From positions 1 through 10,234 of the forward strand of contig JAJYGJ010000120.1 of assembly GCA_021790695.1 (NCBI GenBank): DNA of 10,234 bases. The letters are read 5' to 3'. The stretch comes from Nitrospirota bacterium. GTDB lineage: Bacteria > Nitrospirota > Thermodesulfovibrionia > Thermodesulfovibrionales > JdFR-88. The notes beneath the pieces were generated by a model. The model did no database searches, was not told the DNA's origin, and worked only from the letters and a program-made list of their open reading frames with translations. The translations under genes were made by a program, and so were the position numbers. Positions 1-5,011 of this stretch are shown piece by piece (position 1 is the stretch's first letter; every line of letters starts with the position of its first letter).

Positions 1-815
1 TCCGCAACAGACGCAAAGTCAATGTCCCCGATAATGGTGCCGTCCTTAAGCATATTTATGCCTATATCCACAACAACCGCCCCTTCTTTCACCATCTCTC
101 CCTTAATAAGTCCGGCCCTTCCGGTCGCGCTGCAGAGGATGTCTGCCTGCCTCGTGAAGGCCTCGATGTCTTCTGTCTCTTTGTGGCAGACGGTTACAGT
201 TGCCTCCTTTGCGAGGAGCATCATTGAAAGAGGCTTGCCTACAGCAAGGCTTTTCCCGATCACAACAGCGTGTCTGCCTTTTATCTGGATGTTATAGTAA
301 TCAAGAAGCCTGATTACACCAAAAGGCGTACACGGCAGGAAGCTGTTGATGAAACTAGTTAACATGGCCTGCACAGGCTTATTCACTGAACCCTGATTAA
401 AGAGCTGTAAAGTTGATTCGTCAGCTGCAAGCCTGCCAACAGCTATCGCACCGAGACCGTCTATGTCTTTTTCCGGAGCGATAGCGTTGATCACTTTCCT
501 CGCATTTATCCTCTGGGGCAGCGGCATCAGGAGCAGAAGGCCGTGAATACGCTCATCATTATTGACAGCGTGGACAGCATTAAGCAGCTCATTCCGGGAC
601 GAGGTCTTCGGCATCCTGAACTCATAGGTCTTTATTCCGACCATCCTGCAAGTGCCGAGAGTTGTTTTATAATACAGGAGAGATGCGGGATCATCTCCGA
701 TAAGCATCAGCCCAAGGCCCACATCGATCCCGGATGCGTTAAGGGCCTCGACCTCTTTTTTAACACCCTGCTTTATTTCATAAGCAAGCTTCTTCCCATC
801 AAGAATATCGGCCAT
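1..815 (-). CDS. folD: Divergent FolD-family methylenetetrahydrofolate dehydrogenase/cyclohydrolase, C-terminus cut by window
   Basis: FolD enzymes interconvert 5,10-methylene-, 5,10-methenyl- and 10-formyl-tetrahydrofolate in the cytosol, using NAD(P). I translated the minus strand from the ATG at 815 (GGAG lies 7 nt upstream); 271 codons stay open to the left edge. Family landmarks are clear: GDDPAS at 40-45, MPLP at 97-100, KDIDG at 116-120, PCTPFG at 161-166, the dinucleotide-fold signature VVIGKSLAVGKP at 184-195, TVTVCH at 206-211, and DIGIN followed by GDIDF near the end. It is not an ordinary copy. The catalytic lysine of the Y-x-x-x-K motif is Thr52 (Tyr48 is kept, Lys50 is nearby). 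The glutamine of the usual VQLPLP motif is Leu96. The usual F-H-P-x-N after KDVDG is absent, and the VGRL-to-PCTP segment is about 20 residues longer than usual. The dehydrogenase fold looks intact, while cyclohydrolase activity is doubtful. GC content is lower than in the genes to the right. Family assignment is firm; the exact reaction is uncertain. Confidence 0.87.
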   Translation of the reverse strand, partial: MADILDGKKLAYEIKQGVKKEVEALNASGIDVGLGLMLIGDDPASLLYYKTTLGTCRMVGIKTYEFRMPKTSSRNELLNAVHAVNNDERIHGLLLLMPLPQRINARKVINAIAPEKDIDGLGAIAVGRLAADESTLQLFNQGSVNKPVQAMLTSFINSFLPCTPFGVIRLLDYYNIQIKGRHAVVIGKSLAVGKPLSMMLLAKEATVTVCHKETEDIEAFTRQADILCSATGRAGLIKGEMVKEGAVVVDIGINMLKDGTIIGDIDFASVA

Positions 816-862
816 ATGAAATCTCCGCACTTTTTTACGGAAAAAAGGGGACAGACACCAGG
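816..862 (-). promoter_or_regulatory. Short folD leader between the transposase gene and folD
   Basis: Only 47 bp separate the transposase stop codon from the folD start. They contain one terminal repeat of the transposon (from 847), a 7-bp AT-rich inverted repeat (830-836 with 841-847) and the folD ribosome-binding site GGAG. I see no -35/-10 pair here. folD is therefore probably transcribed by read-through from the transposase side or from an upstream promoter. Confidence 0.45.
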
Positions 863-867
863 TTATT
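847..867. repeat. Left terminal repeat of the RAYT element
   Basis: This copy starts GGGGACAGACACC and continues AGGTTATT. Its reverse complement matches 1561-1581 at 19 of 21 positions; the only differences are the two bases after the 13-bp exact block. It includes the transposase stop codon at 863-865. Confidence 0.85.
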
Positions 868-1528
868 TTTTCTTTCGAGGTCTTCCGCCTTTCGATCTCC
901 GAAGTTGTCTGCCAAGCATGTTTTCTATTTTTATGACGAAGAATTCATCGCCACAGGGCCTACCTGTTTTCGTATTTTCTCTTATAGCAGTTAAATCTTT
1001 TTCGTCCTCCCCCTCTCTCAGGTATGCAGCCCAATTCTTTATACCATCCGTAATCGGACAATCACCGGACAAGACCATATCCTTTGACCCGAGTACATGT
1101 GCTCCTGCGCTCGACCATCGATACTCCTCCGCCTTCGATACCACACCAGCTCTTACGGGATTGTTTTCTATATACCGGACTGCCGCATACAAATGTTTCT
1201 CATCGAGCACGCAGGAAAAAAATCTGCCCTGCCATAAATGGCCGCACATTTCTTTTTTTGCGTTGAAATACTGAGAATATCTCATATGGAGCATTTTGAG
1301 TGTCCTTGCCATGGAATCCACTGTCACGGGCATCGCGATAAAGTGAACGTGATTTTTCATGAGGCAATAGGCCCATATTTTCAGTGAATATTTTACCGAA
1401 TAATCCCTCAACCAGTTTAGATATTGCTCGTAATCATGTGGTCCGGAAAAGACCGTCTGCCGGTAATTGCCTCTCTGAGTTATGTGATGTGGAAAACCCT
1501 GCGCGACTGCTCTTGCAGTTCTAGGCAT
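863..1528 (-). CDS. REP-associated tyrosine transposase (Y1_Tnp, HUH family)
   Basis: This 221-residue protein is a Y1 transposase of the IS200-like/RAYT type, an enzyme that nicks single-stranded DNA at short hairpin sites through a tyrosine. The N-terminus MPRTAR...PHHITQRGN is the family start signature. The metal-binding HUH pair is H60-V61-H62 in MKNHVHF, and the nucleophile is most likely Tyr84 in RYSQYFN. LWQGRF at 98-103 and the Y..NNPVRAG..... block at 119-128 are further family landmarks. The C-terminus is a strongly basic tail (GGRPRKKK), common in RAYTs. Length is normal and no catalytic residue is missing, so it could be active. There is no Shine-Dalgarno sequence before the ATG, and the predicted transcription start is almost at the ATG. 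folD follows 47 bp downstream in the same direction. Confidence 0.9.
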   Translation of the reverse strand: MPRTARAVAQGFPHHITQRGNYRQTVFSGPHDYEQYLNWLRDYSVKYSLKIWAYCLMKNHVHFIAMPVTVDSMARTLKMLHMRYSQYFNAKKEMCGHLWQGRFFSCVLDEKHLYAAVRYIENNPVRAGVVSKAEEYRWSSAGAHVLGSKDMVLSGDCPITDGIKNWAAYLREGEDEKDLTAIRENTKTGRPCGDEFFVIKIENMLGRQLRRSKGGRPRKKK

Positions 1529-1534
1529 GTTTCT

Positions 1535-1562
1535 ATTATGCGAAATAGGATGGAAATGTCAA
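1535..1562 (-). promoter_or_regulatory. Sigma-70-type promoter of the transposase
   Basis: On the minus strand, TTGACA (1562-1557) is followed after 16 bp by CATAAT (1540-1535). That is a perfect -35 and a five-of-six -10. The -35 overlaps the inner edge of the right terminal repeat, so the element carries its own promoter. The -10 lies only 6 bp before the ATG, which predicts a leaderless or nearly leaderless message. Confidence 0.65.
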
Positions 1563-1581
1563 TAACACGGTGTCTGTCCCC
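1561..1581. repeat. Right terminal repeat of the RAYT element
   Basis: Read on the minus strand this copy is GGGGACAGACACC then GTGTTATT, matching the left end in inverted orientation at 19 of 21 positions. Its last bases form part of the transposase -35 box. Confidence 0.85.
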
Positions 1582-1589
1582 AGTTAAAC

Positions 1590-1619
1590 AAAAAATCCCG
1601 CCGGCAGGAAGAAACCGGC
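1590..1619 (-). terminator. Likely intrinsic terminator of the archease–rtcB–macro operon
   Basis: On the minus strand, 13 bp after the macro-domain stop, a GC-rich hairpin can form in two mutually exclusive ways: GCCGG with CCGGC (1619-1615 with 1604-1600), or a 5-bp stem around a CCGG loop (1609-1605 with 1600-1596). The second stem is followed directly by six T residues (1595-1590). This fits Rho-independent termination of the three-gene operon. Confidence 0.6.
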
Positions 1620-1632
1620 CGCAGCAAACTTT

Positions 1633-2187
1633 CTACGCGGATGATCCGCCGAGCTTTTGGACCTCGGCCTGGAAATAGCCGGATGTCACACTGTCGAAGA
1701 GGCAGAATTCCACTGTCTCAAGGCTGGTTTGCGGGTTTTCGCGGATAAAGCGAAGGGCCGTGCGGACCAGGATTTCCGCGCACCTTTTTTTCGGAAATCC
1801 GAATATGCCGCTGCTGATGGCCGGCATCGAGATGCTTTTAAAGGATTTCAAAGAGGCCAGCTCAAGCGAGGAAAGGACGGCGCTTTCAAGTTTTTGGTCC
1901 TCATCTCCCTCGCCCATCCGGGGCCCGACGGCGTGGATGACGGCCCTGGCGGGCAGCCTGCCCGCGCCCGTGAGGGCCGCATGGCCGACGGGGACATAGC
2001 CGATTGCGTTACTTTCCTCCTGGATCACGCGGCCGCCTTTTCTCACAATCGCTCCGGCCACGCCCCCGCCGTGCTGAAGGCGGCTGTTGGCGGCGTTTAC
2101 GATGCAGTCAACATCCCTCCCGGTGATATCATCCTCGACCACGCGCAGCGTCTTACCGTTTTCCGAATACCGGGCGACGATTTTCAT
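1633..2187 (-). CDS. Macro-domain protein, probable ADP-ribose (O-acetyl-ADP-ribose) hydrolase
   Basis: This 184-residue single-domain protein belongs to the macro-domain family, which binds ADP-ribose. Bacterial YmdB-like members hydrolyse O-acetyl-ADP-ribose, ADP-ribose 1''-phosphate or ADP-ribosyl groups on proteins and nucleic acids. Visible signatures are DIT at 20-22 (adenine contact), VNAANS at 30-35 with the catalytic-type Asn34, the glycine loop HGGGVAGAI at 39-47, and the phosphate-binding loop PAISSGIFGFP at 122-132. There is no signal peptide, so it is cytoplasmic. Its ATG lies 3 bp after the rtcB stop, and a GGG stretch at the end of rtcB can serve as ribosome-binding site, so it is translated as the last gene of the archease–rtcB operon. 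That points to a role tied to RNA-end processing, but the true substrate cannot be read from sequence. Confidence 0.88.
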   Translation of the reverse strand: MKIVARYSENGKTLRVVEDDITGRDVDCIVNAANSRLQHGGGVAGAIVRKGGRVIQEESNAIGYVPVGHAALTGAGRLPARAVIHAVGPRMGEGDEDQKLESAVLSSLELASLKSFKSISMPAISSGIFGFPKKRCAEILVRTALRFIRENPQTSLETVEFCLFDSVTSGYFQAEVQKLGGSSA

Positions 2188-2190
2188 TTT

Positions 2191-3636
2191 CTACCCTTTC
2201 AACACTCCCATGGGTCTCAGCCTGGCCACTTTCCTGGAAATTCCGGCCCCCTGAACGACGTCCACGACATTCGATATATCCTTGTACGCCTCGGACATCT
2301 CCTCGGCCAGGGTCTCTCTGCCCGCGGACATGACGATTATCCCCCTGTCCTCGAGTTCCCTGAATATGGACCTGCCCTTGGCCCGCCGCACGGCCTCATG
2401 CCGGGAGAGCACCCTCCCGGCCCCGTGACAGGTGGAGCCCCATGTCTCATCCATCGCCCTCCGGGTGCCAAGAAGCACGAAAGATGCCCGGCCCATGTCC
2501 CCCGGCACCAGGACGGGCTGGCCCGTCTCCCTGTAAATCGCCGGAAGCTCCGGATGGCCGGGCGGGAAAGCACGCGTGGCGCCCTTCCGGTGAACGGCAA
2601 GTTTTACCGTTCTGCCGCCAACCGGGTGCTCTTCAATCTTCACGATGTTGTGGGCCACGTCGTAAAGCGTCTCCATCCCCAGGCCCTCGGGCCCCGGATC
2701 CATCGCCTTCATGAAAGCCTGTCTTGTCCAGTGCATGATCGCCTGCCTGTTCGCCCACGCGTAGTTGGCCGCGGCGCGCATCGCGCGTATATAATCGCGC
2801 GCCTCGGGGGAGCCTACCGGGGCGCAGGCAAGCTCCCTGTCCGGAAGCTCGATCCCGTATTTCCTGACGGCCCTTTCCATCACCTCCAGGTGGTCCGTGC
2901 ATACCTGGTGCCCGAACCCCCTTGAGCCCGTGTGGATCATGACCGTCACCTGGTCTCTGGACAGACCGAGTTTGCGCGCCGCCTCTTCATCGTATATCTC
3001 ATCGACGTACTGGATTTCGAGGAAATGGTTGCCCGAGCCCAGAGAGCCTATCTGGGCGCTCCCGCGTTCATACGCCTTCATGCTTATGAGGGACGGGTCG
3101 GCCCCTTCCATCATCCCGCCCGATTCCGTCCGCTCCAGGTCGCCGGCGTCCCCCATGCCCTCCCGAACGGCCCACCGCGCCCCGTCCGTCATGACTTTTT
3201 CAAGCTCCTGGCGGGAGAGCCGGAGCCTCCCCTTGGAGCCCACCCCGGCCGGGACCATCGAAAAAAGGGCTTCCAAAACCGCCCTCAGCCTCGGGGAGAC
3301 CTGCTGCCGGGTAAGCCTGCTTTTAAGGAGCCTTACGCCGCAGTTTATGTCATAGCCCACGCCCCCCGGCGAGATAATCCCTTCATCCATCGAGAACGCC
3401 GCAACCCCGCCTATCGGAAACCCGTAGCCCATGTGAATGTCCGGCATCGCCATCGATGCGCCCGTGATGCCGGGCAGCATGGCCACGTTCGCCACCTGGG
3501 CTATGGCCTTGTCCTCCAGCCCGCGCTCAAGTTCCTCATCCAGATAGATCACACCTTTCACCTTCATCCCGGGGGCGTAGGTTTCAGGCAGCTCCATCCT
3601 GTATTCGTCTATCCTTTTAAGCGTCCGAACGGCCAT
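2191..3636 (-). CDS. rtcB: RNA-splicing ligase RtcB
   Basis: RtcB joins RNA 2',3'-cyclic phosphate or 3'-phosphate ends to 5'-OH ends. It uses GTP and Mn2+ through a GMP-histidine intermediate, and acts in tRNA splicing and RNA repair. From the chosen start the protein has 481 residues, the length of archaeal RtcB. Metal and active-site residues are all present: D96 and C99 in GYDINCGVR, H204 in GSGNHFLE, H235 in IHTGSRG, H329 in VAHN, the guanylated H404 in CHGAGR, and Lys480 one residue before the end. An in-frame ATG 42 bp further upstream exists. I chose the ATG at 3636 because a strong AGGAG site precedes it and the other start would run into archease. The pairing with archease agrees with the archease-dependent type of RtcB. 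There is no sign of decay. Confidence 0.96.
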   Translation of the reverse strand: MAVRTLKRIDEYRMELPETYAPGMKVKGVIYLDEELERGLEDKAIAQVANVAMLPGITGASMAMPDIHMGYGFPIGGVAAFSMDEGIISPGGVGYDINCGVRLLKSRLTRQQVSPRLRAVLEALFSMVPAGVGSKGRLRLSRQELEKVMTDGARWAVREGMGDAGDLERTESGGMMEGADPSLISMKAYERGSAQIGSLGSGNHFLEIQYVDEIYDEEAARKLGLSRDQVTVMIHTGSRGFGHQVCTDHLEVMERAVRKYGIELPDRELACAPVGSPEARDYIRAMRAAANYAWANRQAIMHWTRQAFMKAMDPGPEGLGMETLYDVAHNIVKIEEHPVGGRTVKLAVHRKGATRAFPPGHPELPAIYRETGQPVLVPGDMGRASFVLLGTRRAMDETWGSTCHGAGRVLSRHEAVRRAKGRSIFRELEDRGIIVMSAGRETLAEEMSEAYKDISNVVDVVQGAGISRKVARLRPMGVLKG

Positions 3637-3639
3637 CTG

Positions 3640-3649
3640 CTCCTCTCCT
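3640..3649 (-). promoter_or_regulatory. Ribosome-binding site that fixes the rtcB start
   Basis: Minus-strand AGGAGAGGAG lies 3-13 nt before the ATG at 3636 and overlaps the archease TAG stop. The overlap suggests translational coupling of the two genes and argues against the longer rtcB start. Confidence 0.7.
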
Positions 3650-4070
3650 ATATATCGAATATCACCTCGACGCCCCAAAGGCCGCCCGCGTTTTCGATCT
3701 TCAGGCCGTGATAGGTTGCCGCCTTTATCAAAAGTCCCGCCCGGTGGCGGCCGCGATCGAATTCCTCGCCGTGCACCACGGCCCGTATGCGGCCTGCCGC
3801 CAACTGTCTTATCTCCACCCTCCTGCCGATGAACCCGTAGGCGTCAAAATGAAACACAAGCTCGTTTAAAAAACCGACCAGGAGCCCCTCCGGCCCCCCC
3901 TGACTGTCCGCCTCCGCCGATACCTCGATGGATTTTTTCTCTTCCACATCCGCCAGGTCCGTTATAAGGCTGTACATGCCCGTGGCCGCCGCCGCGAAGG
4001 CTTCCTCCAGGCTGCCGCCCGTTGCCCTGATCCCCGCGTCTCCGGATATGTCCATAGCCTCGTAATGCAT
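3648..4070 (-). CDS. Archease, activator of RtcB
   Basis: Archease is a small cytoplasmic metal-binding protein that speeds guanylation of RtcB and allows multiple turnovers. The 140-residue product has the family pattern: an early MHYEAMDISGDAGI block (usual form: tyrosine, then H-T-A-D-x-G-I), an acidic central part, GEEFDRGRH at 101-109, the conserved KAATYHGL block at 116-123, and a terminal VIFDI. D11 and D139 correspond to metal-binding aspartates of the family, with a further one near D38/D41. The usual histidine of H-T-A-D is replaced, giving D-I-S-G-D. The stop lies 11 bp before the rtcB start. The gene opens a three-gene operon running away from the structured intergenic region. Confidence 0.92.
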   Translation of the reverse strand: MHYEAMDISGDAGIRATGGSLEEAFAAAATGMYSLITDLADVEEKKSIEVSAEADSQGGPEGLLVGFLNELVFHFDAYGFIGRRVEIRQLAAGRIRAVVHGEEFDRGRHRAGLLIKAATYHGLKIENAGGLWGVEVIFDI

Positions 4071-4076
4071 AAGCCT

Positions 4077-4105
4077 ACGCTATCACGGGGGCAAAATCGA
4101 GTCAA
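4077..4105 (-). promoter_or_regulatory. Possible promoter of the archease–rtcB–macro operon
   Basis: TTGACT (4105-4100) is a good -35 on the minus strand, but the best -10 at 17 bp spacing (TAGCGT) matches only three of six positions. It is the best candidate I see within 100 bp of the archease start; the true start site could lie further upstream. Confidence 0.25.
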
Positions 4106-4181
4106 GGCGGGGCGATGCGAATTTTCGGCAGTGGTACAGTCCGGTTAATCCACGGTGCAGATATTATTCCGGGGGCGTTTG

Positions 4182-4391
4182 TATCCGCCCGCTCTTATGT
4201 GATGAGGGATAGCCCATACCTGCCTGTCCTTATGAATGAGGGAAAGACCGACGGACGAGAGACGGCGCGTCTGAAAAACCGGGGTGATCGCTCTTTAAAA
4301 CGTTTAAATGGACCTTTTGAGTTACGCCCGGAACGGCCACCCCCGAATGAATAGGGCAGGCAGGTAAATGGGCGACAGGGACGAGCGGATA
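4182..4391. ncRNA. Multi-hairpin inverted-repeat element, candidate structured RNA or MITE-like repeat
   Basis: A long-range stem pairs 4212-4230 with 4353-4373: 19 base pairs with one G-T pair and a 2-nt bulge. An outer 7-bp stem pairs 4182-4188 with 4385-4391. Inside the 120-nt loop lie AGACG-GCG-CGTCT (4260-4272), a nested stem GGGGTG/CACCCC (4281-4286 with 4338-4343), CTC with GAG (4291-4293 with 4319-4321) and TTTAAA-ACG-TTTAAA (4294-4308). Such nesting is unlikely by chance. I recognise no known RNA family and cannot tell which strand is transcribed. It may equally be a non-autonomous repeat with terminal inverted repeats. Confidence 0.45.
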
Positions 4392-4393
4392 TA

Positions 4394-4411
4394 CCCTATC
4401 CATGGGAGGGG
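4394..4411. other. Small hairpin next to the structured element
   Basis: CCCT-A-TCC pairs with GGA-GGGG around an ATG loop, giving seven pairs with one bulged A and one T-G pair. It directly follows the outer stem of the large inverted-repeat element and could be a further domain of the same RNA. Confidence 0.3.
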
Positions 4412-4434
4412 GGGAAGGAACGATTGCCGCCGTA

Positions 4435-4446
4435 GCTTGGCCAAGC
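4435..4446. repeat. 12-bp perfect palindrome GCTTGGCCAAGC, possible operator
   Basis: The sequence is its own reverse complement and lies 25 bp upstream of the candidate -35 of the PilZ gene. That position suits a dimeric regulator binding site. No regulator gene is adjacent, so the function is open. Confidence 0.35.
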
Positions 4447-4470
4447 AAACTGTACTACTACCGAATTTTC

Positions 4471-4497
4471 TTGATTTTTTACTATTTTATCTATATT
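4471..4497 (+). promoter_or_regulatory. Candidate promoter of the PilZ gene in a very AT-rich stretch
   Basis: TTGATT (4471-4476) is followed after 15 bp by TATATT (4492-4497); an overlapping TATTTT at 4494-4499 gives 17 bp spacing. By my count the 50 bp from 4451 to 4500 have only 10 G or C, against 60-70% in nearby genes. The predicted leader to the PilZ start is about 50 nt. Confidence 0.5.
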
Positions 4498-4555
4498 TTA
4501 AGGTAGGACGCTTTTTTGGGGCTTTGTATCAACAGGCGCACCTGGGGGTGGGCAA

Positions 4556-4924
4556 TTGCCTTTTGAAGACAGCAGCTCCGGGTCGAAGAAGCGATCAAAA
4601 AGAAGAAAGATGATTACCGAGCAGGTTACCCTTGCGATCGCGGAGGGTGGGAAAGAAAAGAAAAAGGGAGAATCGATGAAGTGCGTCACGTTCAATATAA
4701 GCGACTCCGGGGTCGGAGTTTACACGGAAAAGTCCCTGGACCGCGGTGCGGCCTTCATGATTTATTCCGGTAAGTTGTGGGCCCTGCCCAGGCGGGGGAT
4801 TGTCAAGTGGTGCCGCAAGCTCGCCCCGGGGCTTTACAGGGCCGGCATCGAAATGGCCGCGAAAGGGCAGGACACTTCGTTTTCATGCGCCGAAGAGCAC
4901 GAGGATTTCAAGGCCGGCGAATAA
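4556..4924 (+). CDS. PilZ-domain protein, probable c-di-GMP receptor
   Basis: PilZ domains bind cyclic di-GMP through an R-x-x-x-R motif and a (D/N)-x-S-x-x-G motif, and then alter motility, secretion or polysaccharide output. This 122-residue frame shows R13-SKR-R17, N47-I-S-D-S-G52 thirty residues later, then a VKWC...YRAGIEM block (83-100) typical of the C-terminal half of the barrel. Spacing between the motifs is normal. To keep R-x-x-x-R the start must be the TTG at 4556, preceded by a GGGGGTGGG stretch; no in-frame ATG lies upstream before a stop at 4499. An internal ATG at 4676 has a better ribosome-binding site but would remove the arginines. It is a single-domain protein, alone on this strand, and converges on the ABC1 kinase gene. 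Its partner protein cannot be inferred. Confidence 0.74.
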   Translation: MPFEDSSSGSKKRSKRRKMITEQVTLAIAEGGKEKKKGESMKCVTFNISDSGVGVYTEKSLDRGAAFMIYSGKLWALPRRGIVKWCRKLAPGLYRAGIEMAAKGQDTSFSCAEEHEDFKAGE

Positions 4925-4971
4925 GCCCTCCGGGCGCATTAACCTTTCTTCCTTGTCCGCCTTCCAGTCAT

Positions 4972-4988
4972 CCTCCCGCAGCGGGGGG
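4972..4988. terminator. GC-rich hairpin between convergent PilZ and ABC1 genes
   Basis: CCTCCCG (4972-4978) pairs with CGGGGGG (4982-4988) around a CAG loop, seven pairs including one T-G. It lies in the 87-bp gap between two convergent genes. Neither strand has a T tract directly after the stem, so it is at best a weak or bidirectional transcript-end structure. Confidence 0.25.
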
Positions 4989-5011
4989 AAAAAGCGATTT
5001 TGAGATGGGTC

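Larger units (their letters stand above)
847..1581 (-). mobile_element. RAYT-type Y1/HUH transposase element bounded by 21-bp inverted repeats
   Basis: A 735-bp unit consists of one transposase gene and two terminal repeats in inverted orientation. The ends share GGGGACAGACACC exactly, and 19 of 21 positions over the full repeat. The left repeat overlaps the transposase stop codon, and the right repeat overlaps the transposase -35 element, so the unit is very compact. No flanking target duplication is visible, as expected for single-strand HUH transposition. The unit sits immediately past the terminator of the archease–rtcB–macro operon and immediately before folD. It could be an active unit or a domesticated REP-associated gene; one copy cannot decide. 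Confidence 0.72.
4071..4555. other. 485-bp gene-free region between divergent genes
   Basis: This stretch separates archease (minus) from the PilZ gene (plus). Short open frames exist on both strands but have no recognisable domain or convincing ribosome-binding site. It contains the candidate archease promoter, a 5-bp GC-rich hairpin (4173-4177 with 4186-4190), the large multi-hairpin element at 4182-4391, a G-rich run at 4404-4414, a 12-bp palindrome and an AT-rich promoter-like stretch. The density of inverted repeats is well above that of an ordinary spacer. Confidence 0.75.

Noticed and set aside
830..847. Inverted repeat (C-TTTTTT with AAAAAA-G, loop ACGG) as a terminator of the transposase
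   Set aside because: The stem is almost entirely A-T and too weak, with no T tract after it; it lies in the folD leader.
1657..2925. Plus-strand open frame of 422 codons opposite rtcB and the macro gene
   Set aside because: Long antisense frames are common in GC-rich coding DNA; the minus strand encodes two well-supported proteins here.
3637..3678. Longer rtcB start at 3678
   Set aside because: It would overlap the archease end by 31 bp and lacks a ribosome-binding site; the ATG at 3636 has a strong one and gives the standard family length.
4115..4354. Plus-strand open frame of 79 codons in the intergenic region
   Set aside because: No domain, no good ribosome-binding site, and it runs across the long inverted-repeat stem; it is better explained as non-coding structure.
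4230..4448. Minus-strand open frame of 72 codons in the same region
   Set aside because: Low-complexity proline-rich start, no recognisable domain, and it overlaps the same palindromic structure.
4370..4450. Possible c-di-GMP (GEMM), cobalamin or TPP riboswitch upstream of the PilZ gene
   Set aside because: Some GGGACG- and GTAGC-like fragments are present, but the invariant cores of these riboswitch classes are missing and the order of stems does not fit.
4368..4613. Plus-strand open frame of 81 codons running into the PilZ gene
   Set aside because: It crosses the AT-rich promoter stretch and overlaps the PilZ frame in another reading frame, with no domain.
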